Shown piece after piece: positions 35,737 through 44,132 of a DNA stretch of 64,000 nt (position 1 is the first letter of the stretch; every line of letters starts with the position of its first letter). A program made the position numbers and the translations under genes. The DNA is taken from contig SPPL01000005.1 in assembly GCA_004570955.1 (NCBI GenBank), positions 62,001 to 126,000 of the forward strand, in the 5' to 3' direction. This DNA is from Jeotgalicoccus nanhaiensis (GTDB lineage Bacteria; Bacillota; Bacilli; Staphylococcales; Salinicoccaceae). The notes beneath the pieces are model-generated. The model worked only from the letters and a program-made list of their open reading frames with translations, was not told where the DNA came from and made no database searches.

Positions 35737-36237
35737 AAAAATTTTTTCGTAGGCCGCATACCAGTTATCCAGATTATCATCGAGATTCAGATGCCCCTTG
35801 TAATCGAAGCCGAGCTTTTGAAACAGCTGCTGCATCGGTTTATTTTCCTGCGAAGTATCGGTATGTATGCCGAGATATTCTTTTTCCCGTCCGATTTCCA
35901 CAATGCCTTTTAATATTTTTTGTGCAAGTCCCTGCCCCTGATACTGCGGATCAACAGCGAGCCTGTGAAGGGCAAGACAGTCCATGCGTGCAAGCTCCCA
36001 AGGAATATCGTCATAAGCAAACGCATGATTGTCATCGGCAACGATGCATCCCTTAAGAACTGCTTCCTCTTCAAAAACGTAGAGTGTGCCGTTTTTTATA
36101 TCTTTTTTGAAGGTCACATCAGTCGGGTAGTATTCATCCCACTGATAATTCCCCGCTGCGTGCATTCTCGGTATTACTTTTCTGATAATTTCCATTATGT
36201 AAGGTACATCATCGCTTTCTGCTAAACGTAAAGCCAT
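35734..36237 (-). CDS. GNAT acetyltransferase
   Basis: This 167-residue protein has the acetyl-CoA loop LHRLAVDPQYQGQGLAQKIL and the C-terminal strand region NKPMQQLFQKLGFDYKG, typical of single-domain GNAT proteins. Substrate is unknown. The start follows a GGAGG site. It is divergent from the small membrane-protein gene at 36350. Confidence 0.88.
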   Translation of the reverse strand: MALRLAESDDVPYIMEIIRKVIPRMHAAGNYQWDEYYPTDVTFKKDIKNGTLYVFEEEAVLKGCIVADDNHAFAYDDIPWELARMDCLALHRLAVDPQYQGQGLAQKILKGIVEIGREKEYLGIHTDTSQENKPMQQLFQKLGFDYKGHLNLDDNLDNWYAAYEKIF

Positions 36238-36349
36238 TCGTTTTCCTCCATTTAATATTAATTTTCTTAAAATACCGTCAATAAGCTATGCATATAATTA
36301 TACATTGTTGTATACTATTTTAAAGACTAAAAATGTAAGGGGTTTTATA

Positions 36350-36631
36350 ATGTTCAAGTTTGATAAAAACACTGTTCCGTATCATATTTCGAATATGATA
36401 TTTTACTTAGTCACATTAGCTGTTGTCGGCCTGATTTATTATTTCGCATTTTTACCGCCGCTTCTGGAAGTTACAACATCTGAATTTTTCGCATCATTCG
36501 GTTTTGGCGAGTTTATCGGATCGCTGTTCTTCCTGATTTTAATTATCGTTCCGCTACTTCTTATCGCTGGCGCTGTGTATCATTTAATTAAACTGATTAA
36601 ACCGGGAAGAAACGTACCCGCAGAAAATTGA
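36350..36631 (+). CDS. Small two-span membrane protein, 93 aa
   Basis: The protein has two hydrophobic helices (about residues 14-40, NMIFYLVTLAVVGLIYYFAF, and 55-80, FLILIIVPLLLIAGAVYHL) separated by a short hydrophilic loop. The ATG at 36350 is chosen because AAGGGG lies 7 nt upstream. I recognise no family. It is a single-gene unit with its own terminator. Confidence 0.75.
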   Translation: MFKFDKNTVPYHISNMIFYLVTLAVVGLIYYFAFLPPLLEVTTSEFFASFGFGEFIGSLFFLILIIVPLLLIAGAVYHLIKLIKPGRNVPAEN

Positions 36632-36646
36632 TTTCCATGGGGATGG

Positions 36647-36681
36647 AAAAAACTCCGCAATCAGAAGGCTGCGGAGTTTTT
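36647..36681. terminator. Bidirectional terminator between convergent genes
   Basis: AAAAAACTCCGCA pairs with TGCGGAGTTTTT and serves the small membrane-protein gene and the DsbA-like gene. Confidence 0.9.
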
Positions 36682-36689
36682 CTATAAAG

Positions 36690-37328
36690 TTATTCAGGCT
36701 GCAGCGTTTTGTTTAAAGCAATAGTATAATGACGAGGTTCACGGGCGCCGCTGATTGCAAATTTCTCATCGAATATGTAATACGGCAGCGTGCGGACTTT
36801 GTTTACTTTCGCCATATTAAAGTCGCCGATAACATTTTCCAAAAATAAGCTCGGGTCGTTAATCACTTCGAGTGCGGGTACTTCTGGTATGCCGTTCATT
36901 TTGGCAATTTCTAAGAGAACATCTTTATCGCTGACGTTCTTACCTTCTGTAAAGTATGCTCGGTGCAGCGATTCAAGCACCGCTTCTCCGAGTCCGAATT
37001 CATACGCCAGTTTTAATAATCTGTGCGCATCTCTCGTATTCGCCGGGATAACTTTATCCATATTGAATTCGATACCGGCAATTTTGCCCTGTTCGACGAT
37101 AAGATTCACCATTTCTTTAACTTCATCCAGCGGTTTCTCATGCTTTTCCGCAAGGACTTCATACATATTTTTCTCAGGTACTTTCGGCGCCTGGTTATCC
37201 AGTTCATAGCTTGCGTACTCTATATTAATTTTTGCATCTGTTTTGTATTCAGCCAGTGCTTTTTCAAAGTTCTTCTTGCCGATATAGCAAAACGGACATG
37301 CGATATCAGTATAAATTTTAACGTCCAT
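36690..37328 (-). CDS. DsbA-family oxidoreductase (FrnE-like)
   Basis: This 212-residue protein has the N-terminal thioredoxin strand MDVKIYTDIACPFCYIGKKNFEKAL, with the redox pair CPFC at 11-14. A helical insert and the final cis-Pro region KVRTLPYYIFDEKFAISGA complete the fold. It has no signal peptide, so it acts in the cytoplasm. FrnE-like members help in oxidative-stress repair or thiol/disulfide exchange. Confidence 0.9.
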   Translation of the reverse strand: MDVKIYTDIACPFCYIGKKNFEKALAEYKTDAKINIEYASYELDNQAPKVPEKNMYEVLAEKHEKPLDEVKEMVNLIVEQGKIAGIEFNMDKVIPANTRDAHRLLKLAYEFGLGEAVLESLHRAYFTEGKNVSDKDVLLEIAKMNGIPEVPALEVINDPSLFLENVIGDFNMAKVNKVRTLPYYIFDEKFAISGAREPRHYTIALNKTLQPE

Positions 37329-37498
37329 CAGACCACTCCTTATCTTTATTAAATTTTAACACACTTACAGGCAGAATTAGAAAACTGTCACTATGTTGTG
37401 TATTTTTTCGTACTAAATAGTGTCAAAATCTGATACAATAATGTCTGTAAAACTATCAGGATTTATCCTGCAAATAAATTTGATAGGTGGAAAATATA

Positions 37499-38482
37499 AT
37501 GAAATATCGAGTTTTACTTTACTATTACTACACGGATGTAGAAGATCCGGAAACATTTGCGGCAGAACATTTAAGATTCTGTAAGGACCTCGGGCTGAAA
37601 GGCCGTATTCTTGTTGCCGAAGAAGGTATCAACGGAACGGTTTCAGGCGATTACGAACAGACTGAACGCTATATGGAATATATGAAAGCACACCCTTTAT
37701 TTAAAGATATTGTCTTTAAAATTGATGAAGCCGATGAACATGCATTTAAGAAAATGTTCGTGCGTCCGCGTCCTGAGCTTGTTAACCTGAGCCTTGATAC
37801 TGACATCGACCCGCGTGAACAGACAGGTGAATACTTATCGCCTCAAGAATTCTACGAACAGATGCAGCGCGATGATACCGTAGTTCTCGACGTTCGCAAC
37901 ATTTATGAATACGACGTCGGCCACTTCCGCGGCGCAATCAAGCCGGAAGTTGAAACATTCAGAGATACACCGCAATGGGTGCGCGACAACAAGCATCTGT
38001 TTGAAGGCAAGAAGATTCTCACGTACTGCACAGGCGGAATCCGCTGTGAGAAATTCTCAGGATGGCTGAAAAATGAAGGCTTTGATAATGTAGCACAGCT
38101 GCACGGCGGCGTTGCAACATATTCGAAAGACCCTGTCGCTAAAGGTCAGCTGTGGGACGGACAGATGTACGTCTTTGATGAAAGACTGACAGTCCCGATT
38201 AATCAGGTTGAACACGTAGTTGTCGGCCGCGATCACTTTGACGGCGAACCGTGCGAACGTTATATCAACTGTGCGAACCCTGTCTGCAATGCTCAAATTT
38301 TAGCGTCTGAAGAAAACCAGCACTATCACCTCGGCGGATGTTCCATCGAATGTGCAGAACACCCGCGCAACAGATATATCGTTGAACACAACATGACCAG
38401 CGACTTCGTTAAAGAGCGTATAGAAGAATTAAAACAGACAGATTTTGCTAAAACAGAACCTGTTTTGAGTCATAAAGGTTAA
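37499..38482 (+). CDS. trhO: tRNA uridine(34) hydroxylase, rhodanese-domain
   Basis: This 327-residue protein makes the 5-hydroxyuridine at tRNA position 34 with oxygen. An N-terminal acylphosphatase-like domain (1-95) precedes a rhodanese domain with the active loop CTGGIRC at residues 177-183. The C-terminal part carries a cysteine/histidine-rich knuckle ([12 protein letters not shown] and GGCSIEC). The ATG at 37499 follows AGGTGG by 8 nt; an in-frame GTG at 37487 lies inside that site. Confidence 0.93.
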   Translation: MKYRVLLYYYYTDVEDPETFAAEHLRFCKDLGLKGRILVAEEGINGTVSGDYEQTERYMEYMKAHPLFKDIVFKIDEADEHAFKKMFVRPRPELVNLSLDTDIDPREQTGEYLSPQEFYEQMQRDDTVVLDVRNIYEYDVGHFRGAIKPEVETFRDTPQWVRDNKHLFEGKKILTYCTGGIRCEKFSGWLKNEGFDNVAQLHGGVATYSKDPVAKGQLWDGQMYVFDERLTVPINQVEHVVVGRDHFDGEPCERYINCANPVCNAQILASEENQHYHLGGCSIECAEHPRNRYIVEHNMTSDFVKERIEELKQTDFAKTEPVLSHKG

Positions 38483-38495
38483 TATATATTTATCC

Positions 38496-38528
38496 AGCCA
38501 GCCGTGGAAGTCCGCGGCTGGCTTTTTT
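38496..38528 (+). terminator. Terminator of trhO
   Basis: The 9-bp stem AGCCAGCCG/CGGCTGGCT is followed by six T. Confidence 0.92.
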
Positions 38529-38556
38529 GTGATGTTTTTGACAAGTCCGGCCGCTT

Positions 38557-38655
38557 GCCGGTCAATGAGCTTGCCTCTTCTGCCGGGCAGACACTTTAGC
38601 CGGCCAATGAGCCTGCTTCTTCTGCCGGATAAACAGCTTACTCGGTCAATGAACC
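38557..38655. repeat. Tandem array D: degenerate 42-bp units, two copies plus a partial
   Basis: GCCGGTCAATGAGC at 38557 recurs as GCCGGCCAATGAGC at 38599 and CTCGGTCAATGAAC at 38641, a 42-bp period with about 80 percent agreement. Each full unit also contains CTTCTGCCGG. It follows the trhO terminator. The rest of the roughly 340-bp gap to the next gene is AT-rich and holds the predicted promoter below. Confidence 0.7.
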
Positions 38656-38764
38656 ACCCTCCTTCCTTAATTCCTAGTAGAAAAGTAAGTTTTATTTGAT
38701 AAATGCTGTTTAAATTATTGAATTATTCTAAATACGTGATATCATTAATTTCAATTCATAGTTA

Positions 38765-38793
38765 TTGACTAGGAAAACCATATTACATATTAG
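38765..38793 (+). promoter_or_regulatory. Predicted promoter of the LLM monooxygenase pair
   Basis: TTGACT (38765-38770), a 17-bp spacer and TATTAG (38788-38793). The motif TTAGGAATT overlaps the -10 and resembles the right half of CymR sulfur-regulator sites, which is only suggestive. Confidence 0.4.
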
Positions 38794-38820
38794 GAATTTA
38801 TTTATTGGAAGGAGAATTTC

Positions 38821-39822
38821 ATGGAGTTTAATATTTTAAATCAAAGCCCTGTACTTAACGGACATTCTGTCGAACAGTCTCTCGGCCATACGACAGAGCT
38901 TGCGAAGCTGGCTGATCGCCTTGGCTACAAACGTTACTTCGTATCGGAACATCACAATATGGAAAATGTCATCGGTACATCACCTGAAGTTTTAGTAACA
39001 CATCTTCTTAACCAGACAAAAAATATAAATGTCGGAGCAGGCGGTGTCATGCTGTCCCATCACAATCCTTTTCACGTAGCCGAGCAGTTCCAGCTGATCA
39101 GCCATCTCGCTCCCGGACGCGTCAATCTCGGTGTCGGCAAGGCTCCCGGCGGAACACCGCTCGCAACTGCTGCGCTGCAGCACGAGCTTCGGTCCGACAT
39201 TGACTCCTTTAATGACCGATTCCTGAGTTTGAAATCTTTCGTGGACGGTACCCATGATAATCACAAAGTACTTAAAATATCCGTAGACACTGAATCTTCG
39301 AAACCTGATTTATTTTTGCTCGGCGGCAGTTTATCATCTGCAAAATTTGCTGCTGACAATGAAGTGAATTATATCTTTGCTCATTTTATTAAAAATGATG
39401 AAAACTTGCTGAAAGAAGTCGCCTCAGCTTACAAAGAATTGTATCCTGGTGGGAAATTCATTGCTGCCTTATCAGTGCTCTTAACTGAAACTGAAAAAGA
39501 AAAGAAAGCTGCGAAAGAAGAAAATTCAGTCTACTCTCTTAAATTCAAAGATGGCAGAACACTGCGTGTCACTACAGAAAAACAGGTCAATGACTATATT
39601 AAAAATACCGATGAAAAAATTGAAGTAGAGAAGAGTCAGCTGGATATGATACTCGGCACAAAGGACGAGATTTTATCGAAATTAAATGAACTCAGCAACA
39701 GCTGTCCAATCGATGAGTTCATGTTCCATCTGCCGACAGCAGATGCTGCCCTCCGCAACCTTACAATTGAAACACTTGCACCGATTCATACCATACACAA
39801 AGAAAAGGCTGGGATATTATGA
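38821..39822 (+). CDS. LLM-class flavin-dependent oxidoreductase
   Basis: This 333-residue TIM-barrel protein of the bacterial luciferase-like family has RYFVSEHHNMENVIGTSPEVL and GAGGVMLSHHNPFHVAEQF, plus GRVNLGVGKAPGG. These match the luciferase-like group 1 monooxygenases that use reduced FMN. It overlaps the next gene by 4 bp (ATGA). An insert around residues 220-280 is more charged than usual. The substrate is unknown; sulfur-compound or alkane-type oxidation is possible. Confidence 0.9.
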   Translation: MEFNILNQSPVLNGHSVEQSLGHTTELAKLADRLGYKRYFVSEHHNMENVIGTSPEVLVTHLLNQTKNINVGAGGVMLSHHNPFHVAEQFQLISHLAPGRVNLGVGKAPGGTPLATAALQHELRSDIDSFNDRFLSLKSFVDGTHDNHKVLKISVDTESSKPDLFLLGGSLSSAKFAADNEVNYIFAHFIKNDENLLKEVASAYKELYPGGKFIAALSVLLTETEKEKKAAKEENSVYSLKFKDGRTLRVTTEKQVNDYIKNTDEKIEVEKSQLDMILGTKDEILSKLNELSNSCPIDEFMFHLPTADAALRNLTIETLAPIHTIHKEKAGIL

Positions 39823-41129
39823 GTAAGAAAGTACAATTCGGAGTTATGCTGCACGGCCCCGGCGGGCACATGAATGCATGGAGAAGCGAAGATGTTCCAA
39901 GTGATGCGAGCGTCAATTTCGAGCATTACAAAAATATTACTTTAAAGGCTGAAGATGCAGGTTTTTCTTTCATCTTTGTAGCTGACGGCCTGTATATAAA
40001 CGATAAATCAATTCCGCACTTTTTAAGCCGCTTCGAACCGTTAACGCTGCTCGGAGCTCTTGCTCCGATTACATCTCATATCGGTCTGGTTGCAACGGTA
40101 TCGACGTCCTACAGCGAACCGTTTACAATTGCACGCCAGCTCGCATCAGTTGATATAATGAGCGGCGGCCGCGCGGGCTGGAACGTCGTTACATCTCCGC
40201 TTGAAGGCAGTGCGAAAAACTTCAGCAAAGACAAACATCCGGAGCACAGTCTCCGCTACGATATCGCAGATGAACACCTCGCAGTCGTTCAAGGCTTGTG
40301 GGATTCCTTTGAAGATGATGCTTTTGTGCGCGACAAAAAGAGCGGGCAGTACTTCGATAAAGAGAAAATGCATCAGCTGAATTACGAAGGTGAATTCTTT
40401 AAGATCCAGGGACCGCTCAATATCGAACGCTCTCCTCAGGGCCAGCCGATAATTTTTCAGGCAGGTGCTTCTAAAAAAGGATCAGCATTCGCAGCACGAA
40501 ATGCCGATGCTGTCTTCACCAATGCGAGCACTCTGGAAAAAGCGCAAAAAAGTTATGCAGACCTGCGCCAGCAGGCAGCGGATAACGGCCGCAGCCCTGA
40601 CGAAATTAAAGTATTCCCGACCCTGCAGCCGATTGTCGGCAAAGACCAGGATGAGGTCCGCGAACGTTACGAATACATTAAGAATCTGGTAACGATTGAA
40701 GAAGCTCTCGCTTATCTCGGCCGTTACTTCGATCATCACGATTTCAGCCAGTACGACGTCGATGCACCGTTTCCTGAACTTGGAGATATCGGTAAGAACA
40801 GTTTCCAGTCGACAACTGACGAAATTAAAAAACGCGCTAAGGAAAACAAACTAACTCTGCGTCAGGTGGCCATGGAAGAAACAACACGTGAAAGTCCATT
40901 TATGGGGACATATGAAGAGGTCGCTGACCAGATTATTGAATGGGTTGATAACAAAGGCGCTGACGGATTTGTTCTGACTCCGCATGTACTCGGAGACTTC
41001 TTCCACGATTTTATCGAAAAAGTGATTCCGATTTTAACTGCTAAAGGATATTACGATACATCATACAGCGGCAAAACTTTGCGGGATGAACTCGGCCTGC
41101 CGTTTAAAGAAAACAGATATTCAAAATAA
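39819..41129 (+). CDS. LLM-class monooxygenase, NtaA/SnaA/DszA family
   Basis: This 436-residue flavin-dependent monooxygenase has the family motifs FSFIFVADGLYI, GGRAGWNVVTSP, GPLNIERSPQGQPIIFQAGAS and the C-terminal GADGFVLTPHVLGD. Proteins of this type oxidise nitrilotriacetate, sulfones or related compounds and need a flavin reductase from elsewhere. With the upstream LLM gene it makes a coupled pair, a common arrangement in organosulfur or amine scavenging. Confidence 0.92.
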   Translation: MSKKVQFGVMLHGPGGHMNAWRSEDVPSDASVNFEHYKNITLKAEDAGFSFIFVADGLYINDKSIPHFLSRFEPLTLLGALAPITSHIGLVATVSTSYSEPFTIARQLASVDIMSGGRAGWNVVTSPLEGSAKNFSKDKHPEHSLRYDIADEHLAVVQGLWDSFEDDAFVRDKKSGQYFDKEKMHQLNYEGEFFKIQGPLNIERSPQGQPIIFQAGASKKGSAFAARNADAVFTNASTLEKAQKSYADLRQQAADNGRSPDEIKVFPTLQPIVGKDQDEVRERYEYIKNLVTIEEALAYLGRYFDHHDFSQYDVDAPFPELGDIGKNSFQSTTDEIKKRAKENKLTLRQVAMEETTRESPFMGTYEEVADQIIEWVDNKGADGFVLTPHVLGDFFHDFIEKVIPILTAKGYYDTSYSGKTLRDELGLPFKENRYSK

Positions 41130-41138
41130 ATTATGTGC

Positions 41139-41180
41139 AAGCATCTGCTTCCATTCGGAACAGATGCTTTTTGCTTTTTG
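41139..41180 (+). terminator. Terminator of the LLM pair
   Basis: AAGCATCTG and CAGATGCTT form a 9-bp stem followed by a T-rich stretch. Confidence 0.85.
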
Positions 41181-41218
41181 ATTGCGGTTTATAGATGTTC
41201 AAATCTTAATGAATCAGG

Positions 41219-41233
41219 ATGTAAACGCTTTAA
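41219..41233 (+). promoter_or_regulatory. cre site (CcpA) upstream of the cstA promoter
   Basis: ATGTAAACGCTTTAA matches the cre consensus at all but one position. Its centre is about 75 bp upstream of the predicted start point, a position more typical of CcpA activation than of simple blocking. Confidence 0.6.
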
Positions 41234-41266
41234 TTTTCTATTAAGTCTAAATTATCTGAAATTTCA

Positions 41267-41295
41267 TTGACGAATGTTACCAGTCTTGCTACACT
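41267..41295 (+). promoter_or_regulatory. Predicted cstA promoter
   Basis: TTGACG (41267-41272), a 17-bp spacer and TACACT (41290-41295), 41 bp before the ATG. Confidence 0.6.
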
Positions 41296-41336
41296 TAGCA
41301 TTAAATTTTTATAAATACAGTTGCAGGAGGACTGCC

Positions 41337-42776
41337 ATGCTTACTTTTTTTACAGCTTTATTTTTATTAATTGCAGGATATATGATTTACGGGAAAATTG
41401 TTGAAAAGATATTTGTAATCAATGATAAAAATCCCACTCCGGCCTATGAAACTAACGACGGTGTCGACTACATGCCGATGCACCCGATTAAAGGCTGGCT
41501 GATTCAGTTATTAAATATCGCAGGACTCGGTCCTGTATTCGGTGCGGTTGCAGGTGCCGTTTACGGACCGCCCGCCTTAATCTGGATAGTTGTCGGCTGT
41601 ATTTTTGCCGGTGCTGTTCACGATTATTTTGCCGGTATGCTCAGTCTGAGACATAACGGTTCGCAGTTTCCCGCGCTGGTAGAAAGATACTTAGGAAAAG
41701 GTGTTAAAGCTTTTATCTACATCGTGTCACTAGCCTTAATGATTCTTGTGACTGCAGCGTTTACAGCAGGTCCCGCAGAATTGATTTCCTTAAAAACCAA
41801 TGGTGCCATTCCATTCTTTGCTGCTTTAGTTATTATTTTTGCATACTTTGTTATGGCCGCAGTATTGCCGATTAATAAAATCATCGGCCGTATTTATCCA
41901 TTTTTCGGTGCTGTGTTGATTATTATGGCAGTTTCAGTAATGATTGGTCTAATGTTTTCAAGCACCCCAATTCCAAACCTGACTTTTGAAAACCAGCACC
42001 CTGCAGGACTGCCTGTTTGGCCATTAATCATGGTAACAATTTCATGCGGCGCAATCAGCGGTTTCCATTCAACTCAAAGTCCGATTATTGCGCGTACAGT
42101 TAAGAAAGAATCAGATGGCAGAAAAGTATTTTTCGGCGCCATGATTGCTGAAGGTGTTATTGCATTAATCTGGGCGACTGCGGGTATGACTTTCTTCCAC
42201 GGCACAGGCGGACTGGCTGATGCACTTGCTGCAGGCGGACCTGCCGGTGTAATTGATACAATCTCTATTGAGATGCTCGGTTCTGCCGGTGCGATTCTTG
42301 CATTTTTAGGTGCGATTATCTTACCGATTACAACAGGAGATACTGCACTTCGTTCATCGCGCATGATGCTGACTGAAGCCGTAGCAGGTCTAAGAAAGAG
42401 CCGTAAAGCACCAAAAATGATCTGGATGACAATTTGTGTTGGTATTCCGGCCTTCCTGCTATCAACAATCGATTATACCTTCCTTTGGAGATATCTCGGT
42501 TTTACAAACCAGACAGTCGCAGCGACAATGTTGTGGGTTGCCACTGTTTATCTCTTAAAAGAAGGAAAGTTACATTATATTGCAGGTATCCCAGCCTTGT
42601 TTATGACCGGTGTTGTCGGAACTTACTTCCTTTATGCACCGGAGACTTTAAATCTCGATTACGGAATCTCTGTTATCGGCGGTTTAATCCCCGTAGCTGT
42701 CACAGGTTTCCTTTATATCAAAGCAATTATGAAGCAGCGTACTGCAGAAGTTAAAGATGCTCTATATGAGCATTGA
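41337..42776 (+). CDS. cstA: Carbon starvation CstA-family transporter
   Basis: This 479-residue membrane protein has about 12 or more spans and the CstA core: GPVFGAVAGAVYGPPALIWI, GAVHDYFAGMLSLRHNG and TISCGAISGFHSTQSPIIAR. It is shorter than the Escherichia coli protein (about 700 residues), as is usual for the short CstA group. Family members import pyruvate or peptides during carbon limitation. The ATG at 41337 has AGGAGG 6 nt upstream. A cre site and a clear promoter precede it, which links it to catabolite control. Confidence 0.92.
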   Translation: MLTFFTALFLLIAGYMIYGKIVEKIFVINDKNPTPAYETNDGVDYMPMHPIKGWLIQLLNIAGLGPVFGAVAGAVYGPPALIWIVVGCIFAGAVHDYFAGMLSLRHNGSQFPALVERYLGKGVKAFIYIVSLALMILVTAAFTAGPAELISLKTNGAIPFFAALVIIFAYFVMAAVLPINKIIGRIYPFFGAVLIIMAVSVMIGLMFSSTPIPNLTFENQHPAGLPVWPLIMVTISCGAISGFHSTQSPIIARTVKKESDGRKVFFGAMIAEGVIALIWATAGMTFFHGTGGLADALAAGGPAGVIDTISIEMLGSAGAILAFLGAIILPITTGDTALRSSRMMLTEAVAGLRKSRKAPKMIWMTICVGIPAFLLSTIDYTFLWRYLGFTNQTVAATMLWVATVYLLKEGKLHYIAGIPALFMTGVVGTYFLYAPETLNLDYGISVIGGLIPVAVTGFLYIKAIMKQRTAEVKDALYEH

Positions 42777-42794
42777 TCCTTCTCATCCACTGCA

Positions 42795-42837
42795 TAAAAA
42801 TAGCGGGACCAGAATTCTTTAAGATTCTGGTCCCGCT
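42795..42837 (-). terminator. Terminator of the LysM-CHAP gene
   Basis: A 14-bp stem (AGCGGGACCAGAAT/ATTCTGGTCCCGCT) is followed by T-rich sequence on the minus strand. It may also stop cstA transcripts. Confidence 0.85.
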
Positions 42838-42854
42838 CTTGTATTTATTCTAAA

Positions 42855-43853
42855 TTAGTTAATGAAGTTGTGGCTTGCTGCTTGAGAAGCACTTAGTGTT
42901 CTCGTGCTCACACTTCCAAGTCCGCCATTAAACTGCATTTCAGAAACAACGATTGATCCGTCAGAGTTGACGCTTTCAACGATTGCAACGTGACCAAGTC
43001 CGTACGCACCATTAGTATAAGCTGGTGCCTGCATAATTGCACCTACAGAAGGTGAATTGCTTACTGAGTAACCTGCAGCTTGAGCGCCGGCTGCCCAGTT
43101 TTTAGCGTCGCCCCACATGTTGCCCACGCTAAGACCGCGCTGTGAGCGCTGTTCAAATACATACCATGCACATGTACCCCAGTCATAGTAGTTTGCACCG
43201 TTGCTTGCACTTGTTACAGGTGCTGATGCTGCTGGAGTTGCTGCCTGCGGCTGTTCAACTTCCTCTACTGCTGGCGCTGAAACTTCTTCTGTTTGCACTT
43301 CTTCTGCTGCTGGAGCTGGTGCTGATTCAGCTGGAGCCGCTTCTGCTGCTTCAACTTCCTCTACTGCTGGTGCTGAAACTTCTTCAGCCGGAGCTGCAGT
43401 TTCCTCTGCAGGTGCTTCTTCTACTGTCATTGCTGCAGGTGCTGCTGATTCAGCAACTGAAATAGTTTTGCCTGCAATAATTAAATCTGAAGATAAGTTG
43501 TTCCAAGCTTTAAGGTTGTCGACTGTTACATTGAACTGATTAGCAATTGCGAATAAAGTGTCGCCAGCTTCAATTGTATATGTAGTAGCAGTTTCTTCCG
43601 CTTCAACTTCAACTTCTTCTGCAGGTGCTGCACTTGGTGCTTCAGCGTCTACTTTAAGAACATCTCCAGGGAAAATAAGGTCTGAAGTTAAGTTGTTTAA
43701 TGATTTAATTTCATTAACTGATTGTGCTGTACCTGAAGAGATGCTCCAAAGAGTGTCCCCTGATTCTACTGTAATTTCTGATGCTGATATATTAGCTGCA
43801 GCTACTGCTGATAAAGCTGTAAGCGATGCTGCAGAGATAATTGTTTTTTTCAT
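42855..43853 (-). CDS. Secreted LysM-CHAP cell-wall hydrolase/amidase
   Basis: This 332-residue protein has a signal peptide (about residues 1-25, ending ANISA). Two LysM peptidoglycan-binding repeats follow (VESGDTLWSIS and IEAGDTLFAIA, each ending in a loop with SDLI). A linker of about 85 residues is rich in Ala, Glu and Pro and contains the repeated phrase EEVSAPAVEEVE. The C-terminal CHAP domain has its catalytic cysteine in WGTCAWYVFEQR and histidine in GLGHVAIVE. It should cut peptidoglycan stem or cross-bridge peptides during daughter-cell separation, like Sle1/SsaA. The start at 43853 has GGAGG 8 nt upstream. A perfect WalR-type box lies upstream. Confidence 0.93.
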   Translation of the reverse strand: MKKTIISAASLTALSAVAAANISASEITVESGDTLWSISSGTAQSVNEIKSLNNLTSDLIFPGDVLKVDAEAPSAAPAEEVEVEAEETATTYTIEAGDTLFAIANQFNVTVDNLKAWNNLSSDLIIAGKTISVAESAAPAAMTVEEAPAEETAAPAEEVSAPAVEEVEAAEAAPAESAPAPAAEEVQTEEVSAPAVEEVEQPQAATPAASAPVTSASNGANYYDWGTCAWYVFEQRSQRGLSVGNMWGDAKNWAAGAQAAGYSVSNSPSVGAIMQAPAYTNGAYGLGHVAIVESVNSDGSIVVSEMQFNGGLGSVSTRTLSASQAASHNFIN

Positions 43854-43951
43854 GTTTAAATCCTCCATAGTTTGGGAATAATGTTATTGAACTCTGTCCC
43901 GAGTCATTCCACGAGTATTACTATAGCATATGGCTCAAGGGATTTGGCGTT

Positions 43952-43968
43952 TGTAATTGACTTGTAAT
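43952..43968 (+). promoter_or_regulatory. WalR (YycF) box upstream of the LysM-CHAP gene
   Basis: TGTAAT-TGACT-TGTAAT matches the WalR direct repeat TGTWAH-N5-TGTWAH without mismatch. It lies about 100 bp before the start, in the opposite orientation to the gene. The rest of this 280-bp gap is AT-rich. Confidence 0.65.
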
Positions 43969-44035
43969 CTAATAGAAAAATTTATGAGATTAGAGTTATA
44001 TAAAGTAAGCGGCTTCATAATTGTTAATTTTACGT

Positions 44036-44077
44036 AAAACACCCGCAAGCCTTGATATGCAAAGGCTGCGGGTGTTT
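44036..44077 (-). terminator. Terminator of the acid-sugar operon
   Basis: A long hairpin (AAACACCCGCA/TGCGGGTGTTT with an inner AGCCTT/AAGGCT) lies 56 bp after the stop at 44133. Confidence 0.85.
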
Positions 44078-44132
44078 TATCGTATATTTTAAATTCAAAG
44101 TTATCAAACTTTCGTAATATAACTGTAATGTT

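Noticed and set aside
43142-43539. Plus-strand frames opposite the LysM-CHAP linker
   Set aside because: They are Leu- or Ala/Ser-rich shadows caused by the repetitive Ala-Glu-Pro codons of the linker.
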